Shown one piece after another: positions 52,821 through 63,677 of a stretch of 64,000 bases of DNA (positions are counted from its first letter, which is position 1; the number at the start of each line of letters is the position of its first letter). The stretch is from the NCBI RefSeq assembly GCF_017592555.1, contig NZ_JAGFNS010000001.1, forward strand, positions 124,001 through 188,000. The letters are read 5' to 3'. A program made the translations under genes and the position numbers. Source of the stretch: Actinoplanes flavus (lineage in GTDB: Bacteria; Actinomycetota; Actinomycetes; Mycobacteriales; Micromonosporaceae). The notes beneath the pieces were generated by a model. It was not told where the DNA came from and did no database searches. It was given only the letters and a program-made list of their open reading frames with translations.

Positions 52821-53369
52821 ATGAGCTTTGCCCGCGTCCGAGCGCTCGTCGTCGTCGGCGTGCTCGCCGTGGCCGCAATCGTGTTCGTCGTCGTCGCCCT
52901 TTTCCGGGACACGCAGCGCAACACCGCGAACGGCAGCGACTGCCCGGCCGGCGCCCCGCTGGCCGACATGCGGCTCCCGGACGATCCGGCCGAGATCACC
53001 GTCAAGGTGTTCAACGGGACCAACCGGGCCGGCCTGGCCGATCAGGTGACCACCGAGTTCAAGAACCGGCGCTTCACCGTCCAGGACCCGGGCAAGAGCA
53101 AGACCAAGTTCAACGGGGTCGCCGAGGTCCGGTTCGGCCCCGACGCGGCCGGCAAGGCCCAGCTCATCCGGGCGTACTTCCTGGCCCAGTCGAAGATGGT
53201 CTACAACGCCAAGCGCAAGGGCGACGTCATCGACATCGTCATCGGCGACCAGTTCCAGCAGCTGGCCACCACGACCGAGGTCAACCAGTCGCTGGTCGAG
53301 GTGGGCGAGCCCACCCTCCCGCCGGGCGCCTGCGTCAAGCCGGTCGAGGCGACCAAGGACCCGGAGTAG
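52821..53369 (+). CDS. cei: Envelope integrity protein Cei (LytR C-terminal domain)
   Basis: 182 residues: an N-terminal membrane helix (ALVVVGVLAVAAIVFVVVAL) and an extracytoplasmic LytR_C domain (about 55-160; ITVKVFNGTNRAGLADQVT, RFTVQDPGKSKTKFNGVAEV). Orthologous in place and type to Rv2700, needed for cell envelope integrity in mycobacteria. ATG start. It is convergent with suhB, 4 bp apart. Confidence 0.85.
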   Translation: MSFARVRALVVVGVLAVAAIVFVVVALFRDTQRNTANGSDCPAGAPLADMRLPDDPAEITVKVFNGTNRAGLADQVTTEFKNRRFTVQDPGKSKTKFNGVAEVRFGPDAAGKAQLIRAYFLAQSKMVYNAKRKGDVIDIVIGDQFQQLATTTEVNQSLVEVGEPTLPPGACVKPVEATKDPE

Positions 53370-53373
53370 GCCG

Positions 53374-54195
53374 TCACGGGCCACCGGCCGCGTCCAGCTC
53401 CACCAGGGCGTCGTGCAGGGCCGGGAAGATCGCCGGCGGCGCGGCCACCAGCATCGTGCGGCCGGCCGGCGCGCCGGCCAGCCCGGCCACGGTGAGACCG
53501 GCCTCGGCCGCGATCAGCCCGCCCGCCGCGTGGTCCCACGCGTTGAGACCCTTCTCGAAGTACGCGTCCAGCTGCCCCTCGGCGGCCATGCAGAGGTCCA
53601 GGGACGCCGCACCGAATCGCCGGATGTCACGCACTCGGGTGATCAGACCGGCCAGCACGGCGCCCTGATGGGCCCGTCGCCGCGCGTCGTAGCCGAACCC
53701 GGTGCCGACCAGGGACTGGTCCAGCGTGGTGCGCACCGAGCCGCTGAGCCGCCGCCCGGCCCGCCACGCCCCGCCGCCCCGGGTGGCCGTCCACTCGTCG
53801 CCGGTGGCCGCGTTGACGACCACCCCGGCCACCACCTCGCCGTCCCGCTCGGCGGCCAGCGAGACCGCGTACTGGGGCAGTCCGTACAGGTAGTTCACCG
53901 TGCCGTCGATCGGGTCGAGGATCCACCGGACGGCGCCGGGCGCCACCTCGGCGGAGTCGCCGTACTCCTCGCCGAGCACGCCGTCGCCGGGCCGCTCGGC
54001 CAGCAGCGCCTCCACGACCTGCCGCTCGACCGCCTTGTCCGCCGCCGTGACGACGTCGGTGTCGGTGCTCTTGGTCTCGACGTCGCCGATCGCCGCGGCG
54101 CGCATCCGCCGGGCCGTGCCGGCCGCCTCCCGGGCCACTCGGACCGCCAGGACCAACAACTCATCGGGTGTCGATGCCACCGGAATCTCGCTCAC
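53374..54195 (-). CDS. suhB: Inositol monophosphatase family protein
   Basis: 273-residue metal-dependent phosphatase (IMPase fold). Metal ligands are GEEYGDSAE and [15 protein letters not shown], and the second metal site is [15 protein letters not shown]. Substrate may be inositol phosphate, which actinobacteria need for phosphatidylinositol and mycothiol. Rv2701c position. GTG start after GGAAAGGA. Confidence 0.93.
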   Translation of the reverse strand: MSEIPVASTPDELLVLAVRVAREAAGTARRMRAAAIGDVETKSTDTDVVTAADKAVERQVVEALLAERPGDGVLGEEYGDSAEVAPGAVRWILDPIDGTVNYLYGLPQYAVSLAAERDGEVVAGVVVNAATGDEWTATRGGGAWRAGRRLSGSVRTTLDQSLVGTGFGYDARRRAHQGAVLAGLITRVRDIRRFGAASLDLCMAAEGQLDAYFEKGLNAWDHAAGGLIAAEAGLTVAGLAGAPAGRTMLVAAPPAIFPALHDALVELDAAGGP

Positions 54196-54298
54196 GTATG
54201 GGTCCTTTCCGCCGATAGCATTCTCTCGCCAGGCGTCTCTGACGAGGTCGTCGGCCCCCGGCGGCGTGCTGTGGGCGGAGGATCTCGGTAAGCGGCGC

Positions 54299-54304
54299 TA
54301 CAAT
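54299..54304 (+). promoter_or_regulatory. Possible -10 element of the sigA promoter
   Basis: TACAAT, 145 bp before the sigA start, in a GCGC-TACAAT context that allows extended -10 recognition; no good -35 is seen (CGGAGG). The long leader has several GGGGTCC/GGACC hairpins. Guess only. Confidence 0.3.
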
Positions 54305-54448
54305 TCACCCCTGCACCCGCTTCACGGACACCGACCACCGGGACGGTCCGTGACCCGGGGGTCCCCAAACCGACTCCGGCGACACTCGCCCCCGCGTGCT
54401 GCGCTGGACCTGGCCGTGCCCTATCTCATCGCCTCCGGAAGGTCATTC

Positions 54449-56023
<1,575 letters not shown>

Positions 56024-56054
56024 GACCTTTGGTCAACATTGCGTGTCCGATTGG

Positions 56055-56082
56055 TCACCACCCGTACATCAACGGGTGGTGA
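56055..56082 (+). terminator. Hairpin terminator of sigA
   Basis: Perfect 11-bp stem TCACCACCCGT / ACGGGTGGTGA with an ACATCA loop, 31 bp after the stop. Confidence 0.8.
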
Positions 56083-56269
56083 TCAGACCGTTGTGCAGAA
56101 GTGATCGTTGACGTGGCACCCTTGGATCACGGCACACTAGCCGGAACCAACGTGTGACCCTGGTCCCCCCGGGGCACCTTGGGAAGGCTGCAACGGTGCA
56201 GGGTGTTGCACGATGTGTGAGCAGTAGCCGAGGAACATGTTCATCGGTGACGAACAGAGGAGGAAGGCG

Positions 56270-56512
56270 ATGACCCCGACCCTCACGCCGCCGGCCGGAA
56301 GTCTGGCCGGCCCCGCAGCCGATGAACGGTGCGACCGCTGCAATGCAGCCGGGAAGCTCCGTTTGACCCTGGCGGGTGGTGGAGAGCTGGTGTTCTGCGG
56401 CCACCACGCCAACCGGTACGCCGAGGACCTGGTGAAGATCGCGGTGCAGTACGCGGCCGATCCCGAGTTCACCTGGCGCGGCGCGGACATGATGTCGAAC
56501 TCCAGCAACTAG
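56270..56512 (+). CDS. DUF7455 family small zinc-binding protein
   Basis: 80 residues: CDRCNAAGKLRLTLAGGGEL and the nearby FCGHHANRY give a Cys/His pattern fit for one zinc ion. This family follows sigA/hrdB in many actinomycetes. ATG with GAGGAGGAAGG upstream. Function unknown. A terminator follows. Confidence 0.88.
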   Translation: MTPTLTPPAGSLAGPAADERCDRCNAAGKLRLTLAGGGELVFCGHHANRYAEDLVKIAVQYAADPEFTWRGADMMSNSSN

Positions 56513-56542
56513 CAGCGGTCCCCCAACCGATACGTGTGACGA

Positions 56543-56578
56543 AGAGAGGGCGCTTCCCCTGCAGGGAGCGCCCTCTCT
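56543..56578. terminator. Strong terminator between DUF7455 and the XRE gene
   Basis: 12-bp stem AGAGAGGGCGCT / AGCGCCCTCTCT, continued by CCC/GGG with a one-base bulge; the loop is CTGCA. It can serve both strands. Confidence 0.85.
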
Positions 56579-56590
56579 GCTGTGCCCGGC

Positions 56591-56815
56591 TCAGTGGCCC
56601 CAGAGGTCCTCGACGGTGACACCCAGCGCCCGGGCCACCTTGATGGCCAGGTAGACCGAGGGGGCGTAGTCGCCGGTCTCCATCGCGATGACGGTCTGCC
56701 GGCTCACCTGGATCTCGGCGGCCATGCTCTGCTGGGTCAGCCCGGCCGCCTTGCGGGCGTCCCGGATCCGGGCGCCGGTCGTGCCGTCGGACTCGGCCGC
56801 CCGCACCGGGGCCAT
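56591..56815 (-). CDS. XRE-family HTH regulator
   Basis: 74-residue Cro/C1-type HTH: RIRDARKAAGLTQQSMAAEI, VSRQTVIAMETGDYAPSVYL, then VARALGVTVEDLW. This compact type is usual as the regulator of an adjacent membrane protein gene. Its ATG overlaps the neighbour's stop by one base (TGATG). It most likely binds the palindrome upstream of the pair and represses its own operon (inference). Confidence 0.88.
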   Translation of the reverse strand: MAPVRAAESDGTTGARIRDARKAAGLTQQSMAAEIQVSRQTVIAMETGDYAPSVYLAIKVARALGVTVEDLWGH

Positions 56816-57312
56816 CAGTCGTCGTCCCCGACGAGCAGCGCGTCCCGGCGGCGCACGCGGCGGGTCTGCACGGCCTGGATCACCGCACCGGCGGCGAGGC
56901 CGATGAGCGAGCCGATGAGGGCCGAACGCCAGACGTCCGACTCCGGGTAGGCGTGGTAGAGGAAACCGACCCCGAACGCCACATAGGGGGCGCCCAGCAG
57001 GGTCGAGATGAGCAGGCGCTTGCCGCTCCACACCCGCGGCGTGGTGTCGACCCGGCGGCTCTGCACGTAGATCGAGCTGAAGCCGATCGGCACCAGGAAG
57101 ACGGCGAGCAGGATGAGCAGCGGCCAGGCGACCGGCTCGCCGACGGTCCAGACCAGGGCGGTGGCCGTCCACGGGACGACGATGGCCTGGAGCTGGAAGG
57201 CGACGGTGACGGCCTCGTACCACCGCAGGCGCTCGCGCTCGTCGCGGCCGTAGAGGTCACCGTCGAAGTCGAGGTTCCAGCGAACGAATCGATCCATCAG
57301 CGTCGTGGTCAT
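56815..57312 (-). CDS. Four-TM membrane protein paired with an XRE regulator
   Basis: 165 residues with four membrane helices (FQLQAIVVPWTATALVW; WPLLILLAVFLVPIGFSSIY; LLISTLLGAPYVAFGVGFL; ALIGSLIGLAAGAVIQA) and an acidic-to-charged C-terminus. Family unknown to me. The next gene, an XRE regulator, begins on its stop codon, so both are on one transcript. The start could also be an ATG five codons later (57297). Confidence 0.78.
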   Translation of the reverse strand: MTTTLMDRFVRWNLDFDGDLYGRDERERLRWYEAVTVAFQLQAIVVPWTATALVWTVGEPVAWPLLILLAVFLVPIGFSSIYVQSRRVDTTPRVWSGKRLLISTLLGAPYVAFGVGFLYHAYPESDVWRSALIGSLIGLAAGAVIQAVQTRRVRRRDALLVGDDD

Positions 57313-57329
57313 GCGTCCATGATGATGTT

Positions 57330-57350
57330 AAGTCGACTTGACGTCAAGTC
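57330..57350. promoter_or_regulatory. Palindromic operator AAGTCGACTTGACGTCAAGTC
   Basis: Two fused palindromes: AAGTCGACTT (10 bp) and GACTTGACGTCAAGTC (16 bp, perfect), sharing the half-site GACTT. It covers a -35-like TTGACG on the minus strand, 17 bp ahead of CATCAT, placing it right on the promoter of the membrane-protein/XRE operon. Good candidate for autoregulation. Confidence 0.65.
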
Positions 57351-57359
57351 CTCTTTACA

Positions 57360-59078
57360 TCAGAACGTCTGGATCGTCGCGATCCGCTCCTCCAGCTGCT
57401 CGATCGTGGCCTGCGCGCTGGGCGGCCCGCCGCAGATCCGGCGAAGCTCCGCGTGGATCTTCCCGTGCGGCAGGTTGGTCCGGTGGTGATGCGCCGCCAC
57501 CAGGGTGTTGAGCTGACGGCGCAGGCTGTTGCGGCGCTCGCCCGCGCTCATCGGCACGACCGGCTCCCGGGTCGCGGGCTCCTGGTTCCTCGCCTCTTCC
57601 GCCTGCCGCCTCGACGCGGCCGCCATCTGCTCCTGCTGCCGCTTGTTCAGCAGGGTGGTCACCTGGTCCGGGGTGAGCAGGCCGGGCAGCCCCAGATAGT
57701 CGGCCTCCTCGGGGGTGCCGGTCCGGGCCGCCATACCGAACGAGGTGCCGTCGTAGATCACCTGATCCAGCTCGGCCGTGGCGGACAGCGCCTCGAACTT
57801 CTTGTCCAGGTCGCCCAGCGCGTCCTCGGACTTCTGCGCCCGCTCGATCAGTTGGTCGTCCAGGCCGTCGGGGTCCTTCGGCGCGCCCAGGACGTGGTTG
57901 CGCTGGGCCTCCATCTCGCTGGCCAGCCCCAGCAGGTGCGGCACGCTGGGCAGGAAGACGGTGGCGGTCTCGCCGGGGCGCCGGGACCGCACGAACCGGC
58001 CGATCGCCTGCGCGAAGTAGAGCGGGGTGGAGGCGCTCGTCGCGTACACCCCCACGGCCAGGCGGGGGATGTCGACGCCCTCCGACACCATCCGGACCGC
58101 GACCATCCAGCGCTGCTCGGACGCGGCGAACTCGGCGATCCGCCCGGAGGCGCCCTCGTCGTCGGAGAGCACCACGACGGCCGACTGGCCGGTGAGGTCG
58201 TGGAGAAGCTTCGCGTACGCCCGGGCCGACTGCTGGTCACTCGCGATGACCAGGCCGCCCGCGTCCGGCATGCCGTGCTCGCGGATCTTGGTGAGCCGGG
58301 CGTCGGCGGCCCGCATGACCTGCGGCATCCAGTCGCCCCGGTGGTCCAGGGCGGTACGCCACGCCTGCGCCACCAGGTCCTTGGTCATCGGCTCACCCAG
58401 CCGGGCGGCCAGTTCGTCACCGGCGTTGGTGCGCCAGCGGGTCTCCCCCGAGTACGCCATGAACAGCACCGGGCGGACGACCTGGTCCCGGAGGGCGTCG
58501 GCGTACCCGTACACCGAGTCGGCGTGGGACCGCTGGACACCGTCAGAGCCCCGCTCGTACGACACGAAGGGGATGGGGTTCTCGTCGGACCGGAACGGGG
58601 TCCCGGTGAGCAGGAGACGCCGTACAGCGGGCTCGAAGGCGTCCTTGACCCCGTCGCCCCAGGTACGCGAGTCACCGGCGTGGTGGATCTCGTCCAGGAT
58701 CACGAACGTGCGCCGGGTGATGGTGCGCCGTTTGTGCACGGCCGGCGCCATGCCGACCTGGGCGTACGTCAGGACGGCGCCGTGGAAGTCCCGCGACGAG
58801 TGCACGTCCGAGTTGCGGAAATGCGGGTCCAGCTGGATGCCGACCCGGGCCGCGGCGTGCGCCCACTGCGTCTTGAGGTGCTCGGTGGGACACACCACGG
58901 TGACCGCGTCGCAGGTCCCGTCGACGAGCATCTCGGCCGCGATCCGCAGAGCGAACGTGGTCTTGCCGGCGCCGGGCGTCGCCACGGCCATGAAGTCCTC
59001 GGATCGGCGACGCAGGTACGTCACCATCGCCTTGCGCTGCCAGTCCCGCAGCGGCGGAAAGATCTCCAGGTTCGGCAC
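57360..59078 (-). CDS. DEAD/DEAH-box superfamily 2 helicase
   Basis: 572-residue SF2 helicase. Motif I ATPGAGKTTFALRIA, motif II ILDEIHHAGDSR, motif III LLLTGTPFRSDE and motif VI FAQAIGRFVRSRRPG are intact. A C-terminal helical region of about 130 residues rich in Gln/Arg follows. GTG is chosen since a terminator for the upstream gene lies ahead of it; a longer frame to 59162 would run through that hairpin. A TTG at 59090 is also possible. Substrate (DNA or RNA) unknown. Confidence 0.85.
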   Translation of the reverse strand: MPNLEIFPPLRDWQRKAMVTYLRRRSEDFMAVATPGAGKTTFALRIAAEMLVDGTCDAVTVVCPTEHLKTQWAHAAARVGIQLDPHFRNSDVHSSRDFHGAVLTYAQVGMAPAVHKRRTITRRTFVILDEIHHAGDSRTWGDGVKDAFEPAVRRLLLTGTPFRSDENPIPFVSYERGSDGVQRSHADSVYGYADALRDQVVRPVLFMAYSGETRWRTNAGDELAARLGEPMTKDLVAQAWRTALDHRGDWMPQVMRAADARLTKIREHGMPDAGGLVIASDQQSARAYAKLLHDLTGQSAVVVLSDDEGASGRIAEFAASEQRWMVAVRMVSEGVDIPRLAVGVYATSASTPLYFAQAIGRFVRSRRPGETATVFLPSVPHLLGLASEMEAQRNHVLGAPKDPDGLDDQLIERAQKSEDALGDLDKKFEALSATAELDQVIYDGTSFGMAARTGTPEEADYLGLPGLLTPDQVTTLLNKRQQEQMAAASRRQAEEARNQEPATREPVVPMSAGERRNSLRRQLNTLVAAHHHRTNLPHGKIHAELRRICGGPPSAQATIEQLEERIATIQTF

Positions 59079-59114
59079 AGGCGGGCTCAAGCTGCGGTGA
59101 TCCCTTCTCCATGG

Positions 59115-59143
59115 AAAAACCCCCGCGATGAGAGGCGCGGAGG
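59115..59143 (-). terminator. Intrinsic terminator of the TRIC channel gene
   Basis: On the minus strand CCTCCGCG pairs with CGCGGGGG (one G-U), 8-base loop, then TTTTT. One of the few U-tract terminators in the window. Confidence 0.85.
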
Positions 59144-59181
59144 CGGGCTTCAGCATAGCCACGTGAGGTTGCGGAGCGGGT

Positions 59182-59796
59182 CTACGGCGCCGCCACCGGA
59201 GCCGACCAGCGGCGGTGGAGAGCGAGCAGCCGGACCCCCGTCATCAGGGCCGCGGAGACGGCCAGCGGCAGCAGGCCGGTGAGCTGGAACCGGTGCAGGA
59301 CCGCCACCAGCACGGCGCCGCCGAGCGCGACCACCGCGTAGATCTCTCGTTGCAGGACCGCCGGGATCTGCCCGGTGAGCAGGTCGCGGGTCAGGCCCCC
59401 GCCGATTGCTGTGAGCATCCCCACGAGACAGGCGCCCACCTCCGGGACGCCGACGTCGAGCGCCTTGAGCGTGCCGGTCACGGTGAACAGGCCCAGGCCG
59501 GCGGCGTCCAGCGCCAGCACGCTGCGCCGCACCCGGTGCAGCGCCGGGTGCAGCCAGAAGACCGCGACCGAGGCGGCCACCGCGGTCACCGCGTAGCGCC
59601 AGTCGGCGAACGCCAGCGGGGGCGCCGCGCCGATCACCAGGTCGCGCAGGATGCCACCACCGAGCGCGGCCGCGAAGCCGACGAACGCGACACCGAACAG
59701 GTCGAGTCGTTTCGCGACGGCGGCCGAGGCGCCCGAGGCGGCGAACACCGCCACACCGATCAGGTCCGCGACGAGCAGTGCGTTTCCGCCCGTCAC
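59182..59796 (-). CDS. TRIC-type cation channel (UPF0126) family protein
   Basis: 204-residue membrane protein with about seven helices arranged as two repeats, each holding the family motif: FAAALGGGILRDLVIG and LTAIGGGLTRDLLTGQIP. Homologues form trimeric intracellular-cation (TRIC) channels; in bacteria the physiological role is unclear. ATG start; follows the DUF3039 gene by 7 bp. Confidence 0.9.
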   Translation of the reverse strand: MTGGNALLVADLIGVAVFAASGASAAVAKRLDLFGVAFVGFAAALGGGILRDLVIGAAPPLAFADWRYAVTAVAASVAVFWLHPALHRVRRSVLALDAAGLGLFTVTGTLKALDVGVPEVGACLVGMLTAIGGGLTRDLLTGQIPAVLQREIYAVVALGGAVLVAVLHRFQLTGLLPLAVSAALMTGVRLLALHRRWSAPVAAP

Positions 59797-59803
59797 GCCC
59801 GGA

Positions 59804-60022
59804 TCAGGCCTTCATGGCTTCGTAGATCTCCTTGCACTGGGGGCAGACGGGCGACCCCGGCTTCGGCGACTTGGTCACCGGGAAGGTCTCGCCGCAGAGA
59901 GCGATCACATAGGTGCCCATGACGGCACTCTCAGCGATCTTCTCTTTGCGGACGTAATGGAACATCTCCGGCCCGGTGTCGGCGTCACGGGTCTCCGGAC
60001 GCTCCAGGATCTGGGTGCTCAC
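59804..60022 (-). CDS. DUF3039 family protein
   Basis: 72 residues: FHYVRKEKIAESAVMGTYV, then ALCGETFPV and CPQCKEIYEAM, giving three Cys for a zinc site. Typical actinobacterial DUF3039; function unknown. It is divergent from psuG over 109 bp and leads into the TRIC gene. Confidence 0.9.
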   Translation of the reverse strand: MSTQILERPETRDADTGPEMFHYVRKEKIAESAVMGTYVIALCGETFPVTKSPKPGSPVCPQCKEIYEAMKA

Positions 60023-60131
60023 GGTTATCTGCCCTTCGGGAAATCAGCAAAGCCTCAGCGGCCAAGTCTGACACCTCACGCCTGGTCGGTCCAACGACAA
60101 CGCAGGGGGTCCGGCCCGTACGGTAACCAGC

Positions 60132-61085
60132 GTGACGACTGACTTCGCGATTCGATACGGCGAGCATGTGACCCGTGCCCGCCGGGACGGCCGGCCGGTG
60201 GTGGCGCTGGAGAGCACGATCATCTCCCACGGCCTGCCGCACCCCGACAACATCCGGGTGGCCCGGGAGATCGAACAGGCCGTCCGGGACAACGGCGCGG
60301 TCCCGGCCACCATCGGCATGATCGGCGGCGAGGTGATCGTCGGGCTGGAGGACCATCAGGTCGAGCGGCTGGCGTCGGCCGAGTCGGTGGCCAAGCTCTC
60401 GGTGCGGGACCTGGCCGTCGCCGCGGCCCGGCGCGCCGACGGGGCGACCACGGTGGCGGCCACCAGCGCGATCGCCGCGGCCGCGGGCATCGGGGTGTTC
60501 GCCACCGGCGGCCTCGGCGGGGTGCACCGCGAGGCGAACGTCACGTACGACGAGTCGGCCGACCTCACGGCGCTTGCCCGTACCCCCATCGTGGTGGTCT
60601 GCGCCGGGGTCAAGTCGATCCTCGACGTGGGCGCCACCCTGGAGCGGCTGGAGACGCTGGGCGTGTCGGTGGCCGGCTTCCGCACCCGGCGCTTCCCCGG
60701 CTTCTTCATCACCGACGGCGGCTTCGACCTGGACTGGCAGCTGGACTCGCCGGAGCAGGTGGCCGACTTCATCCGGGCCCGGGCCGAGCAGGGCGTCTCC
60801 GAGGGGGCGCTGGTGCTGGCCAACCCGCTGCCCACCGACGAGCAGCTGGACCCGGCACTGCACGACCGGACCCTGGCGACCGGCCTGAACCTGCTCGCCG
60901 AGCAGAACATCACCGGCAAGGCGGTCACGCCGTTCCTGCTCGGCCACTTCCACTCCAGCACCGAGGGCCGGAGCCTGGCGGTCAACATCCGGATCATCCT
61001 GCGCAACGCCGCGCTGGCCGCGCGGATCGCGGTGGCCACCAGCAGCGGGTCGTCCGCGCCGGTCGGATTCGCCGTCCCGGCGTGA
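60132..61085 (+). CDS. psuG: Pseudouridine-5'-phosphate glycosidase
   Basis: 317-residue enzyme cleaving pseudouridine-5'-phosphate to uracil and ribose-5-phosphate. Signatures: RPVVALESTIISHGLPHPDN, TIGMIGGEVIVGL, GVFATGGLGGVHREANVTYD (catalytic Lys/Asp region nearby at VVVCAGVKSILD). GTG start. It overlaps the PfkB kinase gene by GTGA, forming a two-gene pseudouridine degradation unit. Confidence 0.94.
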   Translation: MTTDFAIRYGEHVTRARRDGRPVVALESTIISHGLPHPDNIRVAREIEQAVRDNGAVPATIGMIGGEVIVGLEDHQVERLASAESVAKLSVRDLAVAAARRADGATTVAATSAIAAAAGIGVFATGGLGGVHREANVTYDESADLTALARTPIVVVCAGVKSILDVGATLERLETLGVSVAGFRTRRFPGFFITDGGFDLDWQLDSPEQVADFIRARAEQGVSEGALVLANPLPTDEQLDPALHDRTLATGLNLLAEQNITGKAVTPFLLGHFHSSTEGRSLAVNIRIILRNAALAARIAVATSSGSSAPVGFAVPA

Positions 61086-62047
61086 CCGCGGCCCGCCGGA
61101 CGGATCCGGCCGGCTCCCCGGCTGGTCTCCGGGCGCCCGGGACGTCTCCCCGGGCCGGCCGGGGTCTGGTGATCGTCGGCGATCTGGTCACCGACGTCCT
61201 GGTCGAGCACCACGGGCCGATCCGGGCCGGCTCGGACACCGACGCGACGATCCGGATCGCCGGTGGCGGCCAGGCCGCGAACACGGCCGCCTGGCTGGCC
61301 CACGCCGGCCGGGCGGTCACCCTGGTCGCGGCGGTCGGCGACGACCAGGCCGGCCGGGACCGGGTCGCCGAACTGGAGGCGGCCGGGGTGTCCTGCGCCG
61401 TCCGGGTCCATCCGGACGCCGCGACCGGCAGCGTGGTGGTGCTCACCCAGGCCGCCGAACGCACCATGATCACCGATCGGGGCGCGTCGCTGCTGCTCGA
61501 TCCGGACCACGTCACCGCGGCGGTCACGGCCGTGCCGGCCGACGGCCACCTGCATCTCTCCGGCTATCCCCTGCTGCACTCCGGGTCGCGCCCGGCGGGC
61601 CTCGCCGCCCTCACCGCCGCGGCCGCGAGAGGACTCACGGTGAGCGTCGACGCGGCCTCGGCGGCCCCCTTGCGCGACGTCGGGGCCGATCTCTTCCTGG
61701 CCTGGGTACGGGGAATCGACCTGCTCCTGTGCAACGCCGCCGAGGCCGAGGTGCTCGCCGGGCCGGGCAGTCCCGCCGAACAGGCGGAACGGCTCGCCCG
61801 GCAGGTCCGCAACGTGGTCGTCAAACGCGGCGCGGACGGGGCGCTCTGGCACGGGCCGGACGGCGCCTTCCCGGTGGCGGCCGAGGCGGCGGCGGTGCGG
61901 GATCCCACCGGCGCGGGTGACGCCTTCGCGGCCGGGCTGCTCGCGGCGTGGTGCTCGGGCGCCGGGCCGGAGGCGTCGCTGCGGGCGGGCACCGTGCTGG
62001 GGGCGACCGCGGTGTCCGGAGCCGGGGCGCGGCCGGCGATCCGCTGA
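61082..62047 (+). CDS. PfkB-family carbohydrate kinase, likely pseudouridine kinase
   Basis: 321 residues: GGGQAANTAAWLAHAGRAVT near the N-terminus and the ATP-binding/catalytic motif DPTGAGDAFAAGLLAA. The fusion-like coupling with psuG makes pseudouridine kinase (PsuK-like, forming pseudouridine-5'-phosphate) the most likely task; ribokinase or adenosine kinase activity cannot be excluded. The first 25 residues are a low-complexity leader. GTG start. Confidence 0.85.
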   Translation: MTAARRTDPAGSPAGLRAPGTSPRAGRGLVIVGDLVTDVLVEHHGPIRAGSDTDATIRIAGGGQAANTAAWLAHAGRAVTLVAAVGDDQAGRDRVAELEAAGVSCAVRVHPDAATGSVVVLTQAAERTMITDRGASLLLDPDHVTAAVTAVPADGHLHLSGYPLLHSGSRPAGLAALTAAAARGLTVSVDAASAAPLRDVGADLFLAWVRGIDLLLCNAAEAEVLAGPGSPAEQAERLARQVRNVVVKRGADGALWHGPDGAFPVAAEAAAVRDPTGAGDAFAAGLLAAWCSGAGPEASLRAGTVLGATAVSGAGARPAIR

Positions 62048-62188
62048 ACGGCCGGGTGCGGCCGACGGGCGGGACCCGTGCAGGGCTCACCCGGCCGGCC
62101 GGCCCGCCTCTTTCGACGATCGGGTGCGCGTACGGCGTACCCGATCGGGGCTGGGCGGAGACGCGAAGCCGGCGGCGCGCCGCCGAGA

Positions 62189-62569
62189 TCAGTCGGTGCG
62201 GCCTCGCGTCTCCTCGACCACCTCGGCGTCGATGGTGATGTGGTCCGGCTCGGGGGCCGGCTGGGTGAGGGCGCGCCGGGTGTCCTCCCGGGCCGCGGCG
62301 TCGGCGGCCCGCTCGGCCTTGCTCTTGGGTGGCCGGTCGTTCGCGATCAGCACCGCCATCCAGGGCAGGAGGACCATGCCGAGCGCGCAGAGGGCCAGCC
62401 ACAGCGGGAGCAACGGGACCCGGGCGCTGATCAGGATCGCGCCGAGGATCAGGCATCCGGCACGCACCGACATCATGGTGACGTAGCGGATCTGCCGGCT
62501 GCGGAGCTGGTCCTCCTGGCTGGTGGCGGCGTCGGTGATCAACACCGGACGCTCCGGGTGTCTCTTCAC
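62189..62569 (-). CDS. DUF3099 membrane protein
   Basis: 126 residues: [20 protein letters not shown] and [20 protein letters not shown] are the DUF3099 signature, with two membrane helices and a charged C-terminal tail. Function unknown; often near DUF3039. ATG start. Confidence 0.88.
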   Translation of the reverse strand: MKRHPERPVLITDAATSQEDQLRSRQIRYVTMMSVRAGCLILGAILISARVPLLPLWLALCALGMVLLPWMAVLIANDRPPKSKAERAADAAAREDTRRALTQPAPEPDHITIDAEVVEETRGRTD

Positions 62570-62636
62570 GCGAGGTCTCCGATCGACCCCGCCATCCTCG
62601 CACCGGACGGGCCGTCCCGCCCACCGGGTCGGGACC

Positions 62637-63215
62637 TCAGGCCTCCTTGGCCGCTTTCGCCTCGGCCTTGGCCTGCTTCTTGTAGGCGCGCACCCGGGCC
62701 AGCGAGTCGGCGTCGACGATGTCGGCCACCGACCGGTACGACCCCTCCTCGCCGTAGCCGCCGGCCGCCTCCCGCCAGCCCTCCGGCCGCACGTCGTAGA
62801 GCTTGCCGAGCAGCGCCACGAAGATCTGCGCCTTCTGCTTGCCGAAGCCGGGCAGGGCGAGGATCCGGCGGTACAGCTCGGCGCCGGTCTTCGCGTCGCG
62901 CCACAGGTTCGCGGGGTCGCCGGCGTACTGGTCGGCGATGATCCGGCACACCTCCTGGGCCCGCACCGCCATCGCCTTGGGGAACCGGTGCAGGGCCGGC
63001 GGCTCGGCGAAGATCGCGATCAGCCGGTCGGGGTCGAAGTCGGCGATCTCGGTGGCGGTCGGCTCGTGCCCCAGCCGCTGCGCCAGCACCCACGGCGAGG
63101 TGAACGCCTTCTCCAGGGTGATCTGCTGGTCCAGCACGATACCCAGGGTCACGGCGAGCGGGTCGCGGTTCAGGAGGTCGTTGGCTTCGGCCGGGACCGG
63201 CAGGGAGAACGTCAC
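62637..63215 (-). CDS. HhH-GPD base-excision repair family protein
   Basis: 192 residues of the uncharacterised actinobacterial HhH-GPD group: [19 protein letters not shown], the hairpin [20 protein letters not shown] and a Lys/Ala-rich tail. DNA glycosylase fold, but I do not see the usual iron-sulfur Cys; lesion specificity unknown. GTG start directly after GAGGGC, so the ribosome site is poor. Confidence 0.82.
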   Translation of the reverse strand: MTFSLPVPAEANDLLNRDPLAVTLGIVLDQQITLEKAFTSPWVLAQRLGHEPTATEIADFDPDRLIAIFAEPPALHRFPKAMAVRAQEVCRIIADQYAGDPANLWRDAKTGAELYRRILALPGFGKQKAQIFVALLGKLYDVRPEGWREAAGGYGEEGSYRSVADIVDADSLARVRAYKKQAKAEAKAAKEA

Positions 63216-63257
63216 GCCCTCATGATGGCAGGTCGGGCTCCGGTACCGTCCACGGTC

Positions 63258-63677
63258 ATGCGCGCAGTGGTACAGACGGTGAGCCGGGCGAGTGTGACGG
63301 TCGGCGACGAGGTGGTCGGCAAGATCGAGGACGGTCTGCTGGTCCTGGTCGGGGTCACCCACGACGACACCCCGGCCAAGGCCGCCGAACTGGCCCGCAA
63401 GACCTGGGAGCTGCGGGTGCTGGACGACCGGTCGGCCGCCGACGTGGGCGCGCCGGTCCTGGTGGTCAGCCAGTTCACCCTCTACGGCGACGCCCGCAAG
63501 GGCCGCCGCCCGAGCTGGAGCGCGGCCGCGCCGGCCGAGATCGCCGAGCCGCTCGTCGAGGAGTACGTGAAAGCACTGCGCGCCCGGGGAGCGACGGTCG
63601 AGACCGGCCGCTTCCGGGCGCACATGCTGGTGGAGAGTGTGAACGTGGGACCCTGCACGGTCCTGCTGGAGCTCTAG
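63258..63677 (+). CDS. dtd: D-aminoacyl-tRNA deacylase
   Basis: 139-residue DTD that clears D-amino acids from tRNA. Signatures: [58 protein letters not shown] and the end [15 protein letters not shown]. About six residues shorter than usual, because the loop before VVSQFTLY (normally containing GKMNLSV) is reduced. ATG start. Stop shares CTAG with the convergent gene. Confidence 0.93.
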   Translation: MRAVVQTVSRASVTVGDEVVGKIEDGLLVLVGVTHDDTPAKAAELARKTWELRVLDDRSAADVGAPVLVVSQFTLYGDARKGRRPSWSAAAPAEIAEPLVEEYVKALRARGATVETGRFRAHMLVESVNVGPCTVLLEL

